Positions 1 to 8,603 of a stretch of DNA of 64,000 nt are shown here, piece by piece (positions within the stretch are counted from its first letter, which is position 1; each line of letters starts with the position of its first letter). Both the position numbers and the translations under genes were made by a program. Location of the stretch: the NCBI RefSeq assembly GCF_018332715.1, contig NZ_BOQP01000027.1, forward strand, positions 124,001 to 188,000. The letters are read 5' to 3'. The notes beneath the pieces were generated by a model. The model was not told the origin of the DNA, did not search any database, and saw nothing but the letters and a program-made list of their open reading frames with translations. Source of the stretch: Winogradskya consettensis (GTDB taxonomy: Bacteria; Actinomycetota; Actinomycetes; Mycobacteriales; Micromonosporaceae).

Positions 1-1
1 C

Positions 2-361
2 TTCAAGAACAAGTACGGCCACGTGTTCACGGTCGAACCGGCCGAGGACGCCGTGCCGACCGTCGAGTGGGTGACTTCCATCCTCGAGCAGGAGCGCGAC
101 ATCGAGATCTCGTCGCGGCCGCTGGAGGCGACCGGGTTCGAGGTCGAGAATATCCGGATGGCGTACGTCTTCTACGAGAGCGGCCTGTCGATCAACGTGA
201 TGTACGGCCTCGACGACGGCGGGAAGCGGGCTGTCGGGTTCAAGCTGTCCGACGGGATGGACGTCCCGTCGGAGCTTGCGTCGTTCAAGTTCGCCCGGCA
301 GAAGTCGAAACTGGCCGGGACCATCCGCGGTTCCTACTTCGTCATCAAGAACGAGCACTGA
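2..361 (+). CDS. Unrecognised protein, C-terminal part only
   Basis: An open frame enters from the left edge and ends at a TGA at 359-361, giving about 119 residues. The frame is open upstream of the first possible start (GTG at 23), so the gene most likely begins outside the window. The visible part is acidic and soluble-looking, with no signal peptide or membrane segment. It alternates beta-like stretches (AYVFYESGLSINVMYGL) and ends in a basic patch followed by IRGSYFVIKNEH. I do not recognise the family and assign no function. Its 3' end overlaps the 3' end of the convergent gene at 345-755 by about 17 bp. Confidence 0.6.
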   Translation, partial: FKNKYGHVFTVEPAEDAVPTVEWVTSILEQERDIEISSRPLEATGFEVENIRMAYVFYESGLSINVMYGLDDGGKRAVGFKLSDGMDVPSELASFKFARQKSKLAGTIRGSYFVIKNEH

Positions 362-755
362 CAGGTAGCCGCGCCCAGACGACTTTGCCCTCCGGGCAGG
401 TGCGGACACCCCACTGCTGGGAGATCGCATCGACCAGCCGCAGTCCTCGACCGCCGGCCCGGAGCGGGCCGGGGTGTGGGGTGAGCGGGACGGTGGTGCT
501 GCTGTCGCCCACCTCGACCAGGACGGTTCCGGGCTGGATGCTGACGATGAGCTCGCCGTGGCTGCGGGTGTGCTGACTGACGTTCTGGACCAGCTCGCTG
601 ATGACGATCATGACGTCGTCGATCCACTCCGCGTCGGGTTCCTGACCTGCGGCGGGTTGCAGAGCGCTCCGGGCACTGTGCCGCAACGGCAGCGCGGGCG
701 CGCCGTGACGGAACTGGTGCCGCAGAAGTTCCACCGTGTTGCCACCCTCCCGCAT
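345..755 (-). CDS. RsbW-like ATP-binding (HATPase_c_2) regulatory protein
   Basis: 136 residues from an ATG at 755. The N-box type segment VISELVQNVSQHT (about residues 51-63) and a GGRGLRLVDAISQQWGV segment (about 101-116) match the GHKL ATPase fold of actinobacterial anti-sigma-factor kinases. In that family the N-box Asn binds Mg-ATP; here E54 and N58 are present. Such small stand-alone ATPases usually bind a sigma factor or phosphorylate an anti-sigma antagonist, but no partner lies beside this gene. The frame runs open to 1334, but that upstream extension is antisense to the next gene, so I chose the ATG at 755, where similarity begins. The partner is unknown. Confidence 0.75.
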   Translation of the reverse strand: MREGGNTVELLRHQFRHGAPALPLRHSARSALQPAAGQEPDAEWIDDVMIVISELVQNVSQHTRSHGELIVSIQPGTVLVEVGDSSTTVPLTPHPGPLRAGGRGLRLVDAISQQWGVRTCPEGKVVWARLPVSARS

Positions 756-836
756 GCCGGTCTGACTTCCCCCGGGCGTGGCCGCTAAACAGGCGCTCGG
801 TCGGCGGCGGGTCAGATCATCGATTAGCCTGGATGC

Positions 837-1409
837 GTGGATGCCAAGACGGTGATCACCGTCGTCACCATCGCGATCTCCCTCATCTCGCTGACCGTTT
901 CCGGTCTCATGGCTTTCCGGCAGATAAGAACGGCAGTCGACGGGTACGCCCTCCCCGTGGTCCTCGGCGTCTTCAGCCAATTCCGGACGCAGGAGTTCTT
1001 CGACGCCCAGCAGTTCCTGTTCGACGACCTGAACCGGGACTTCGACCAGGACACGCCGTACTCCGATCTCCCGCTGGCGGCGCGGTCGCACATCCGGATG
1101 GTGGCCGGCCTCTACGACGACTTGGGCAAACTGGTCGCCCACGGGATCGTCCGGGAAGAGCTGGTCATCGGCTCCAACGGCATCCAGGCCCGGCGGATCT
1201 GGGAGGCGGTCGAACCCTTCGTGCTGGCCGAACGTCGCAAACGCAGCGGCAACCTGTGGATCTACCTCGAGGATCTGGCCTTCCGCGCCACCCGCACACC
1301 ACCCCAGGTCATCCACGCGAAGCTGGGCCTGCACCGCTACACCATCACAACCGGCCGAGTCCTCCCGCGGCCGAGACGCAAGCCCCCCGCACCCTCCGAC
1401 GGTGGATGA
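837..1409 (+). CDS. Small membrane-anchored protein, DUF4760-like
   Basis: 190 residues from a GTG at 837. One strong N-terminal transmembrane segment (about residues 5-27, VITVVTIAISLISLTVSGL) is followed by a soluble part rich in aromatic and acidic residues (FFDAQQFLFDDLNRDF) and a basic Pro/Arg-rich tail. The layout, one anchor plus a helical domain with F-x-D/E patterns, resembles DUF4760-type proteins of actinobacteria; I assign this from pattern only. No catalytic motif is visible. It is divergent from the RsbW-like gene, with an 81-bp gap that must hold both promoters. Confidence 0.6.
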   Translation: MDAKTVITVVTIAISLISLTVSGLMAFRQIRTAVDGYALPVVLGVFSQFRTQEFFDAQQFLFDDLNRDFDQDTPYSDLPLAARSHIRMVAGLYDDLGKLVAHGIVREELVIGSNGIQARRIWEAVEPFVLAERRKRSGNLWIYLEDLAFRATRTPPQVIHAKLGLHRYTITTGRVLPRPRRKPPAPSDGG

Positions 1410-1446
1410 CCTCGACGCCGCGGACCGTAGACGTGCTGCCGCGCCG

Positions 1447-2076
1447 TCATGCCGGCCGGTGCTCCAGGTTGGCCAGACTCACGATCAGAAGCGGGATGGG
1501 CACTGCGGCAGTCCACCAGGAGTCGATCGCCGCCGGCCCGGCTGCCGCTGGTAGGAGCCAGGGCGAGTGGTCTCCGGACAGGAACAGCGATGCAGCGACG
1601 AGGGTGCCCTGTGCTGCGGGGCCGGCCAGGGCGCCGGTCAGCGAGTTGGCTCTTCGCGCTGCCACGGCGGCGCCGGCCACACCGGTCAGCCCGCACACGG
1701 AAGCCTCGGCGGCCAGATCCGCGAACGGCAGGCCGTCCGCGGGGAGACTGCAGGCGGCCAGCGAGAACAACACCAGCCACACCGCGATCACTGGTGTGAG
1801 GGCGACGACGGTTCTCAGCCACTGCCGCAGCCAGCGAGGTGTCGGTGTCGCCGCCACGGGCGCGAACGGCTCGATGAGCGCGAAGGACGCTCCCGCACCG
1901 AGGAGGAACGCGGCAATACGCAACGCCCACACCTGGCTTGCCGGCGCCGCCGCTCCGGCGACGGCGGGAAGGCAGGCCAGCAGTGACAATGCGACGGCTG
2001 TTGCTGTGGGAGACCAGGGGACCGTCCGCGTCACCGGAACGGTGAGCAGCGCGACCTGGCGGATTCGCAGATACAT
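1447..2076 (-). CDS. Membrane protein, probable ABC-2 permease-type subunit
   Basis: 209 residues with about six hydrophobic segments (for example AVALSLLACLPAVAGAAAPA and TVVALTPVIAVWLVLFSLAA). It is the last gene of a leftward operon and starts 6 bp after the stop of the preceding membrane protein. No enzymatic motif is visible. In operons of this type (ECF sigma, anti-sigma, ABC ATPase, membrane proteins) such proteins form the channel half of an ABC-2 exporter or act as accessory subunits; here that is inferred from position and topology. Confidence 0.7.
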   Translation of the reverse strand: MYLRIRQVALLTVPVTRTVPWSPTATAVALSLLACLPAVAGAAAPASQVWALRIAAFLLGAGASFALIEPFAPVAATPTPRWLRQWLRTVVALTPVIAVWLVLFSLAACSLPADGLPFADLAAEASVCGLTGVAGAAVAARRANSLTGALAGPAAQGTLVAASLFLSGDHSPWLLPAAAGPAAIDSWWTAAVPIPLLIVSLANLEHRPA

Positions 2077-2082
2077 GGCGGG

Positions 2083-2895
2083 TCAGCCCAGGTGTGACAT
2101 GGCTGCGATCCGGTCGGTGGCGGGTTGCGCCATCTGCTGGCGTCGCACGGCGACCACCGCAACGATGAGGGCAATTGTCACGACGATGGTCGCCCAGAGG
2201 CGCCAGTGCCGGGCAAGTGCCGCGCCGATGACAACGGTCAGCAAAGCGACCAGGTAGAGCACGTGCCAGCCGGTGGCGTCCGGGGCCGCCGACCGGTCCA
2301 TGACGATCGGGAAGAGCAGCCACGGCAGGTCTCCCGGGCCCGATCCGAGGATCGGCAGCGTTGCGAGCACGGCCGCCGCGGCGAAGAGGGTCAGGGGACC
2401 GACCGGGGCGGAGGGCCGCCAGAGCCCCGCGGCGATACCCAGGGCGGCACCGGCCATGGGCACCACCACCGGTTCGGCGACGAGCCAGGGGTCGAAGCTG
2501 CCGGACAGCCGCGACGGGACCAGGATCAGAAGCTCGACGCCCTCCGCCAGCAGGCCCGCCGCGGCGGCGACGGGAAGGAACGCGAACAGGGCGACCGCCC
2601 TGCGCCGGGGCGATGCGGGAAGCGTGCCGGTGAACTCGGCGGCGCCGTTCCGATGGTCGCGCGATGTCGCGAGATGCCCGATGAGAAGGAGAAAGCCGGC
2701 CAGGACCAGGGACGCCCTGCCTGAGTTGGCGGCGAAGGTCTCCCAGGTGGGACTCGCACCACCGTTCCAGACAGCGCAGAGTGCCACGGCCAGGACGAAC
2801 CCCGCCCACAACGCCGGCATGTGAGACAGCAGCCGGGCTTCCGTCGACGCGAGCACGCGCGTCGCCGTCCGGGACGACACGGGAGCGGCAGTCAT
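2083..2895 (-). CDS. ABC transporter membrane subunit
   Basis: 270 residues from the ATG at 2893-2895, whose bases overlap the TGA of the upstream ATPase gene (ATGA), which fixes the start. About seven hydrophobic segments are visible, including LWAGFVLAVALCAVW, ASLVLAGFLLLIGHLA and WATIVVTIALIVAVVAV. The N-terminal third, with SHMPALWAGF and a conserved-looking FTGTLPASPRRR cytoplasmic loop, resembles ABC-2 permeases, where the loop between TM2 and TM3 contacts the ATPase. It should pair with the ATPase just upstream to export an unknown substrate. No substrate clue is present. Confidence 0.75.
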   Translation of the reverse strand: MTAAPVSSRTATRVLASTEARLLSHMPALWAGFVLAVALCAVWNGGASPTWETFAANSGRASLVLAGFLLLIGHLATSRDHRNGAAEFTGTLPASPRRRAVALFAFLPVAAAAGLLAEGVELLILVPSRLSGSFDPWLVAEPVVVPMAGAALGIAAGLWRPSAPVGPLTLFAAAAVLATLPILGSGPGDLPWLLFPIVMDRSAAPDATGWHVLYLVALLTVVIGAALARHWRLWATIVVTIALIVAVVAVRRQQMAQPATDRIAAMSHLG

Positions 2896-3752
2896 CGGAT
2901 CGTCCCTGCCGCCGGCGCCGGCCCGAGCAGCTTGAGGTAGCCGTCCTCGATGGAGGGCGGAACCGCGACACCGTCCGGCGGCTGCGGGCCGAGCGTCCGG
3001 TAGTCGCCCTCCGCCGTGCGCCAATACATCGTCCTGCCCTCCGGCGGGCCGGCGGACCTCCACACCTGGCCCTCGGCGAGCTGCGCCAGCGCTCGTGGCG
3101 CACCGTCGAAGACAGCGCGACCTTCCCGCAGGACCACCACTCGTTCGCAGAGGGCTCCGGCGTCCTCGGTCTGGTGGGTCGAGAGCAGGACCGTGCGGGT
3201 CTCACCCAGCCGCGAGATCAACGTACGGAAGAACATGCGCTGTTCGGGGTCGAGCCCGACCGTCGGCTCGTCCAGGATGATCAGATCGGGGTGCCCGAGC
3301 AACGCCTGTGCCACGCCGAGGCGCTGCCGCATGCCGCCGGAGAGTTTGCGAACCTTGACATTCGCGCGATCAGACAGGCCGACCTCCTCCAGCGCCCGGT
3401 GGACCTCGGTCCGGCGCTGTCGCGGATCGACGATCTCCTTGAGCACAGCGACGTAGCCGAGCAGTGCTGCCGCGGAGAAGTTCGGATACAGCCCCGGGCT
3501 CTGCGGCAGATAGCCGAGCCGGCGGCGCAACGCGGTTCGCTGGCGCGAGTCGGCGGGGTCGAGCCCGTACGCCTCGATCCGGCCGTGGTCCGGTGCCAGC
3601 ACCGTCGCCAGGCACCGCAGCAGGGTCGTCTTGCCGGCGCCGTTGGGACCGAGCAGGCCGGTGACTCCCACACCGATCTCCAGGTCGAGGCCGTCGAGCG
3701 CAACAGTGGCGCCGAAGCGCTTACGTAGCTCGCCCACGCGTACGGTAGTCAT
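2892..3752 (-). CDS. ABC transporter ATP-binding protein
   Basis: 286 residues from the ATG at 3752, overlapping the stop of the zinc-finger gene. All ATPase motifs are present: Walker A LLGPNGAGKTT, Q-loop GYLPQSPGLY, signature LSGGMRQRLGVA, Walker B DLIILDEPTVGLD and the H-loop LLSTHQTED. The C-terminal 70 residues beyond the core form the extension often seen in CcmA/drug-type ABC-2 exporters. It energises the two membrane proteins encoded downstream. Co-transcription with an ECF sigma/anti-sigma pair implies that the exporter is induced by an envelope or antibiotic-type signal; this is inference from the operon. Confidence 0.93.
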   Translation of the reverse strand: MTTVRVGELRKRFGATVALDGLDLEIGVGVTGLLGPNGAGKTTLLRCLATVLAPDHGRIEAYGLDPADSRQRTALRRRLGYLPQSPGLYPNFSAAALLGYVAVLKEIVDPRQRRTEVHRALEEVGLSDRANVKVRKLSGGMRQRLGVAQALLGHPDLIILDEPTVGLDPEQRMFFRTLISRLGETRTVLLSTHQTEDAGALCERVVVLREGRAVFDGAPRALAQLAEGQVWRSAGPPEGRTMYWRTAEGDYRTLGPQPPDGVAVPPSIEDGYLKLLGPAPAAGTIR

Positions 3753-4573
3753 CGGCTCTCTCCCGGATTGAGATGGCGACGCCGTAGCGTCAGGACAGCG
3801 ATGGCCGCGATGACAGCCACCAGGTAGCCGACCTGGGCGGCCGGGCCGAAGAGGACACCCTGAACCAGCGGTGCGGAAGAGCCTGCGGCGAGGGCGACGA
3901 GCAACCACGTGCCGCCGAGCAGACCGGCCGCCCTGGCCAGCGGCAGCACGGTCGCCAGGGCCAGCGTGCCGACACAGAGCAGGAACGCCGGCAGGAGCCA
4001 GGCGACCGCCCACCAGCCCGGCCCGGGCGACGCCACCGCGGCGATCATCTCCATTCCCATGGCCGGGCCGACGACGGCCGTGGCTCGCCACAGGACCAGC
4101 GAGGGACCAGCCATCGGCGTGGCCGACGTGATCTCGTGCATCGAATCGGCGGGCGGGCCGTACGCGGTGGCGACCGCGAGCACGGGCAGCACCGGCGCGA
4201 AGACGAGGAACAGCACCAGAGTGGTACGCGCGGCGCTCTGACCGGTGTACGCGGTGGCCACCGCGAGAGCCAGCACCGCCGCCGTCGCCGCGAGGTAGGA
4301 CCAGCGCAGGGCCGGTGTCGCCGCGAGCAACCGGACACGGTGCTCAGGCAGGCCCACCCGGCGCAGAAGCCACTCCGCACGCCCCGGCCGGCCGGTGACG
4401 ACCGTGTCGGCGACCGCCAGCCAGGTGCGGTCGAGCCAGGCGGTATCCGCGGGAACGGCCGCCCGGCACGCAGCACACGCCTGCACGTGCGCGTCGACGG
4501 CCATCACCCTGCTCGGGGTGAGCGAACCGCGCTCGTACGCCTGCAGCAACTCGGCGTCAACGTGCCAGGTCAT
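3749..4573 (-). CDS. Zinc-finger anti-sigma factor with polytopic membrane domain
   Basis: 274 residues from the ATG at 4573. The start is set by a GAGGAGAG ribosome site just upstream; an alternative ATG at 4594 overlaps the sigma stop and would add seven residues. Residues about 1-45 carry the ZAS pattern, an early His and then H-x3-C-x2-C (HVQACAAC), known from anti-sigma factors that sequester ECF sigmas. After a linker, about six transmembrane segments follow (from about residue 92 to the end). Most classical anti-sigmas have only one membrane span, so this is a sensor-like variant. Its gene lies between the ECF sigma and the ABC ATPase genes, which supports a sense-and-export circuit. 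Confidence 0.82.
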   Translation of the reverse strand: MTWHVDAELLQAYERGSLTPSRVMAVDAHVQACAACRAAVPADTAWLDRTWLAVADTVVTGRPGRAEWLLRRVGLPEHRVRLLAATPALRWSYLAATAAVLALAVATAYTGQSAARTTLVLFLVFAPVLPVLAVATAYGPPADSMHEITSATPMAGPSLVLWRATAVVGPAMGMEMIAAVASPGPGWWAVAWLLPAFLLCVGTLALATVLPLARAAGLLGGTWLLVALAAGSSAPLVQGVLFGPAAQVGYLVAVIAAIAVLTLRRRHLNPGESR

Positions 4574-4590
4574 GCTCTCTCCTCGCGAAG

Positions 4591-5160
4591 TCATGCCAGC
4601 AGCTCCCGCAGCCGGGCCCGGGCCCTCATCAGCCGGGTCTTCGCCGTGCCCTCGGCGACGCCCAGGAGCAACGCGGCCTCCCGCACCGTCAGGCCGTCCA
4701 GTGCTGTGGCCTGGATGATCGCCCGCAGCTCCGGGGACAAGCGGTCGAGGGCAGCGCCGAGATCCCCGTGTTCGATCCGCAGCAGAACGAGATCCTCGGC
4801 CGACGGCACGGTTTCGGGGTCCCCTCCGGCGACGCCGCTCACCCAGCGGTGTCCTGGCCTGCGCAGTGTGCTGACCAGGCGCCGGATCGCGATGGTCCAC
4901 AGCCAGCCGGCCGCCTCACCGCCGCCCTCCCGGTAGTTGCGAGCGTCGTGCCAGACAGCAACGAAGGTGTCCTGCACGGCGGCTTCGACCACATCGGCGT
5001 CGGCACACCGGCGCGCCAGCCGCAGCCGTATCCAGGGGGCATGGCGCAGGTACAACAGGCGCAGCGCGCCCATGTCCTCGGCCGCCACCGCGCGCAGCAG
5101 CTGAGCATCGCTGGACTGCTCGGTCACCGGAGCGGCCGGTGGCTGTCTTCTCCGCCTCAC
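4591..5160 (-). CDS. ECF-type RNA polymerase sigma factor
   Basis: 189 residues. Region 2 is visible as LLYLRHAPWIRLRLARRCADADVVEAAVQDTFVAVW (quoted in parts: DVVEAAVQDTFVAVW is the 2.2-2.3 core) and region 4 as LSPELRAIIQATALDGLTVREAA followed by LGVAEGTAKTRLMRARARLR. No C-terminal SnoaL or other extension is present, so this is a minimal ECF factor. It heads a five-gene leftward operon with its zinc-finger anti-sigma 17 bp downstream. ECF factors of this kind normally activate their own operon; I did not find a confident paired -35/-10 promoter in the 46 bp between this gene and the response-regulator stop. Confidence 0.92.
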   Translation of the reverse strand: MRRRRQPPAAPVTEQSSDAQLLRAVAAEDMGALRLLYLRHAPWIRLRLARRCADADVVEAAVQDTFVAVWHDARNYREGGGEAAGWLWTIAIRRLVSTLRRPGHRWVSGVAGGDPETVPSAEDLVLLRIEHGDLGAALDRLSPELRAIIQATALDGLTVREAALLLGVAEGTAKTRLMRARARLRELLA

Positions 5161-5206
5161 ACAAGGACTATCGCGGTGCGAACCACAAAAGGTTCACGGC
5201 CGGGCG

Positions 5207-5905
5207 TCAGCCGGGCGCGACGAGGCCCATCTCGTAGGCGACGATCACCAGCTGGATGCGGTCGCGGGACTCGAGTTTCGCGAGCAGCCGGGCCACGTGG
5301 GCCTTGGCGGTGGCCGGGCTGATGAAGAGGTCGGCGGCGATTTCGGCGTTGGAGCGGCCGCGGCCGACCAGGGTCAGCACCTGCCGTTCCCGGTCGGTGA
5401 GGTTGGCGGAGGAGGTGAGGTTGCCGGAGGAGGTGAGGTTGCCGGAGGATCGGCTGGCCGGGGCGGGACCGGGGCTCGAGGAGCGATCGGCGAAGTGATC
5501 GATCAGGCGCCGGGTGACGCTGGGAGCGAGCAGTGCGTCTCCCGCGGCGACCACGCGGATGGCGTTGAGGATGTCGTCCAGCGCCATGTCCTTGACCAGG
5601 AAACCGCTGGCGCCTGCGCGGAGCGCCGCGTAGACGGACTCGTCGTCGTCGAAGGTGCTGAGGATCAGGACGCGGCTGGGCGCCGAGCCGGTGACGACGT
5701 GACGGGTCGCTTCGATGCCGTCCATGACAGGCATGCGGATGTCCATGACGATGACGTCCGGCTGATGTTCCTGCGCGAGCCGGACCGCCTCCGCACCGGT
5801 GCCGGCCTCGGCGACGACGCCCATGTCGGCGGCGCTGTCGATGAGGATCCCCAGTCCACTGCGGATCAGCGGCTGGTCGTCGGCCAGTAGCACGCGGATG
5901 GTCAT
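5207..5905 (-). CDS. NarL/LuxR-family response regulator
   Basis: 232 residues. The receiver domain (about 1-120) has the acidic pocket LLADDQ and the phosphorylation site in DVIVMDIRMPVMDG. The C-terminal LuxR helix-turn-helix (about 165-232) shows LTDRERQVLTLVGRG, SNAEIAADLFIS and ATAKAHVARLLAKL. The start ATG (5903-5905) overlaps the stop of the histidine kinase, so the pair is co-transcribed and presumably works together. Odd: the linker before the DNA-binding domain holds a perfect in-frame tandem expansion (residues SSGNLT-SSGNLT-SSANLT), described separately. Confidence 0.93.
   Translation of the reverse strand: MTIRVLLADDQPLIRSGLGILIDSAADMGVVAEAGTGAEAVRLAQEHQPDVIVMDIRMPVMDGIEATRHVVTGSAPSRVLILSTFDDDESVYAALRAGASGFLVKDMALDDILNAIRVVAAGDALLAPSVTRRLIDHFADRSSSPGPAPASRSSGNLTSSGNLTSSANLTDRERQVLTLVGRGRSNAEIAADLFISPATAKAHVARLLAKLESRDRIQLVIVAYEMGLVAPG
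5396..5449. repeat. Three tandem 18-bp repeats inside the response-regulator gene
   Basis: Units GGTGAGGTTGSCGGAGGA at 5396-5413, 5414-5431 and 5432-5449; the last two are identical and the first differs by one base. Being 18 bp, each unit adds exactly six residues (S-S-G/A-N-L-T) and keeps the frame. The array sits in the inter-domain linker. Confidence 0.95.
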
Positions 5906-6900
5906 GTGATCGGGGGCGCTGACACGGGGAGGGGGAGCCGTGCCAGGATCCGGAAGCCACCACCCGTACGCGGACCGGCCTCGAACTCACCACCGAGCAG
6001 GCTGACCCGTTCCCTCATGCCGGACAGGCCATAGCCGAACTGGGGTGGGCCCCCGCGGCCCGCATCGATGATCTCGACCGTCAGTTCGCCGGTGCGGTGC
6101 CGGACGACGACGTCGCAGCGGTCGGTGCCGGCGTGCCGGATGACGTTGGTGATCGATTCCTGAATGATCCTGTACGCGGCCAGATCGATGTCGGGTGCGA
6201 GCGGCGCGCGGTCGCCGTCCCGGCGCAGGGTGACCTGAACGCCGGCATCCGCGGCCCGAGCCGCCAGTGCGTCGAGGTCAGCCAGGCCCGGGACCGGTTC
6301 TCGCAGTTCCGGGCCGGATCCGGTGTCGGAGCTGCGCAGGGTGCCCAGCAGGCGGCGCAGCGCGCCCGCGGTTTCCCGGCTGGTCTCCTCGATGGTCGCC
6401 AGAGCGTTGCGGGCCTGGTCGGGCTGGGTGTCGAAAACGCGGCGTCCCATCCCCGCCTGGACCGAGATCACTCCGAAGCTGTGCGCGATCATGTCGTGCA
6501 GTTCGCGGGCGATCCGCAGGCGTTCCGCCTGCACCGCTTCGGTTTCAGCCTGCTCGCGTCGAATGGTCGCGTAAATGCGGCGTTGCCGGACGGTATTGCC
6601 GATCAACCAGGCAGTGGCGATCGCGAGGATCTCGACAATGGCCACCAGGGAAGCGTCGAGCAACGATCCGTCGGCAGTCGCCAGAGCCTGCACGGCGACG
6701 GTCAGGGCCGCGGCCGGTAGAGCCCGGCGCGGCGGCTCGGCGGCAGCGACGAATCCCACCATGACGTCGGTGGCGACCATCAGCGGTATGACGAGGTTCG
6801 AAGAGGGCTTGATCAGCATGACGAAGACCAGGCCGACCACCATCACCGCGAGCACGGTCAGCCGCACGCCGGTGCGTCCTCGTACTCGGTCGGTGGGCAT
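5902..6900 (-). CDS. Sensor histidine kinase, HisKA_3 (DesK/NarX-like) type
   Basis: 332 residues from the ATG at 6900; an upstream GTG at 6936 would add 12 residues, but the ATG directly precedes the hydrophobic region. Residues about 10-130 form four to five transmembrane segments with almost no extracellular loops. The phosphoacceptor His lies in RIARELHDMIAHSFGV, typical of HisKA_3. The ATPase part shows ITNVIRHAGT (N-box) and GYGLSGMRERVSLLGG (G-box). With so little exposed sequence the signal is probably sensed in the membrane, as in DesK-like kinases. It is co-transcribed with the response regulator through a 4-bp overlap. Confidence 0.92.
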   Translation of the reverse strand: MPTDRVRGRTGVRLTVLAVMVVGLVFVMLIKPSSNLVIPLMVATDVMVGFVAAAEPPRRALPAAALTVAVQALATADGSLLDASLVAIVEILAIATAWLIGNTVRQRRIYATIRREQAETEAVQAERLRIARELHDMIAHSFGVISVQAGMGRRVFDTQPDQARNALATIEETSRETAGALRRLLGTLRSSDTGSGPELREPVPGLADLDALAARAADAGVQVTLRRDGDRAPLAPDIDLAAYRIIQESITNVIRHAGTDRCDVVVRHRTGELTVEIIDAGRGGPPQFGYGLSGMRERVSLLGGEFEAGPRTGGGFRILARLPLPVSAPPIT

Positions 6901-7088
6901 GCAGCCGAGTCTATCCGCACTGCTGGAGCCGCACATCAGCTCCTGGGCGTAAGCCCGGAGGCTACCTGCCGACCCCGGTTTTGTGGTCCGCGGGCCAATG
7001 CGCGTGATGCCCCTGTCCCGTCAGCCTTGGGTCAGGAAAAACGACGTCGCACGGCCTCTCCGGCGACCCTTGAAAGGAAATCCCCTCC

Positions 7089-8603
7089 ATGGCCACAATT
7101 GGCGAAAGGGCCTTCCGCGCCCACGATCGGGTCGCCGGCCGGCGCAATTCGACGGTCACTGGATTCGCGACCACCGGATTCGCGGTGACCGGATTCGCGG
7201 CCGCCGCATTGCTCGCGATTGTCACGTCCGGTTTCATCCCGCCGTCCTATGGCGTCGCCCTGAGTCTCATTGCTGTGGGCATGCTGGTCCTGGTGTGGCT
7301 GGCTCTGCACCGCCGGGTGCACATCATGAGGGTGCCGGACATGTATCGGCTGGCGGTGATCTGGGCGCTGCCCCTCACCGTGGCGCGCCCGCTGTTCAGC
7401 GGCGATCTGTGGAGCTATCTCGCGCAGGGGTTGACGGCGGCGAGAGGACTCGACCCGTACACGCTCGGGCCCGCGCAGGCACTCGGCCCGGACTCGGCGG
7501 TGACCCAGCACGTCAGCCACTACTGGGTCGACACACCGGCACCGTACGGACCGGTCTGGCTGACGGTGTCGCGCGCCGTGGCCGAGATCGCCGGGGACAA
7601 TCTCCTGTGGAGCGTGTTGTTCTATCGCCTGATCGCACTGGCAGGTGTGTTCCTCATCGGCTGGGCGCTGCCACGGCTCGCACGGCGCGGCGGTGTGTCA
7701 CCGGTGTCCGCCCTGTGGCTCGGGCTGCTCAACCCACTCGTGCTGTGGCATCTGGTAGCGGGTGCGCACAACGACGCCCTGATGATCGGCACGATGCTCG
7801 TCGGCATGGAACTGGCGCTCAGCGCCCTGGACCGCGACGGGCGAGGCGGCACCTCCCTCGTGCCGCGCGGTGGATGGAGCCGGTTCGCGGCCGGAATGAC
7901 GCTGTTGACCATCGCGGCGTGCATCAAGGTGGTGGCGGTCGTGGCGATCTGCTGTGTGGCGGCTGAGCTGGCGCGCCGCCACGGCCGCCCGGTCCGTACG
8001 GCCCTGTTCGTATTGCTCGGCGCCGCGGCGGGCATGACCGTGTTCTCCAGCATCGGCGGATTCGGCTGGATCAGCGCCATGCACAGCAGTACGACCGTCT
8101 ACAGCTGGATGTCGCCCACCACCGGCACCGGTCTGCTGATCGGCCTGGCGTCGGGCGGCGAGGACACGGCGACCGTGGTCACCGTCCTCAACATCGCCGG
8201 TCTGGCGGTCTTCCTGCTCCTGGCGCTCCGGCTGCTGCTGAGCGTCTACCGCGGCAGGATCAGCGCCCTGCGGTCGCTGGGCCTCATCTTCGCCGCCATG
8301 CTGCTGTGCGCGCCGGTCGTGCAGCCCTGGTACCTGCTCTGGGCACTGCTGCCGCTGGCCGCGACCACGCGCCGGCACCGGGCGCGCGTCGTCATGATCG
8401 TCATCAGCGCGGTGGTGGCCCTGGTGACGCCACCTTTGGCGGCAGCGGCGCCGCACCTGGTCGTGGGATACCTCATCGCGATCACGGTGCTGGCAGCGAC
8501 GGTCGCGATCCCCGCCGTACGCCGGCGTTGTCTCCTCCCCGTGACACGTCGGCCGGCAGAGATTCCGGCGACGGTCGGCTCCACCGTGGTGGCGGCCCGA
8601 TGA
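7089..8603 (+). CDS. MptB-like polyprenol-phosphomannose alpha-1,6-mannosyltransferase
   Basis: 504 residues, GT-C type, with about 12 hydrophobic segments. Near the first long loop are RPLFSGDLWSYLAQG and GLDPYTLGP, and then HYWVDTPAPYGPVWL; the D-x-W/Y and APYGPVW pattern is characteristic of MptA/MptB family enzymes, which use polyprenyl-phosphate-mannose to extend lipomannan-type glycans at the cell membrane. The ATG at 7089 follows a purine-rich site (GAAAGGAAA) about 10 bp upstream. The stop codon overlaps the start of the DedA gene, so the two are translationally coupled. The product glycan in this organism is not known. Confidence 0.85.
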   Translation: MATIGERAFRAHDRVAGRRNSTVTGFATTGFAVTGFAAAALLAIVTSGFIPPSYGVALSLIAVGMLVLVWLALHRRVHIMRVPDMYRLAVIWALPLTVARPLFSGDLWSYLAQGLTAARGLDPYTLGPAQALGPDSAVTQHVSHYWVDTPAPYGPVWLTVSRAVAEIAGDNLLWSVLFYRLIALAGVFLIGWALPRLARRGGVSPVSALWLGLLNPLVLWHLVAGAHNDALMIGTMLVGMELALSALDRDGRGGTSLVPRGGWSRFAAGMTLLTIAACIKVVAVVAICCVAAELARRHGRPVRTALFVLLGAAAGMTVFSSIGGFGWISAMHSSTTVYSWMSPTTGTGLLIGLASGGEDTATVVTVLNIAGLAVFLLLALRLLLSVYRGRISALRSLGLIFAAMLLCAPVVQPWYLLWALLPLAATTRRHRARVVMIVISAVVALVTPPLAAAAPHLVVGYLIAITVLAATVAIPAVRRRCLLPVTRRPAEIPATVGSTVVAAR

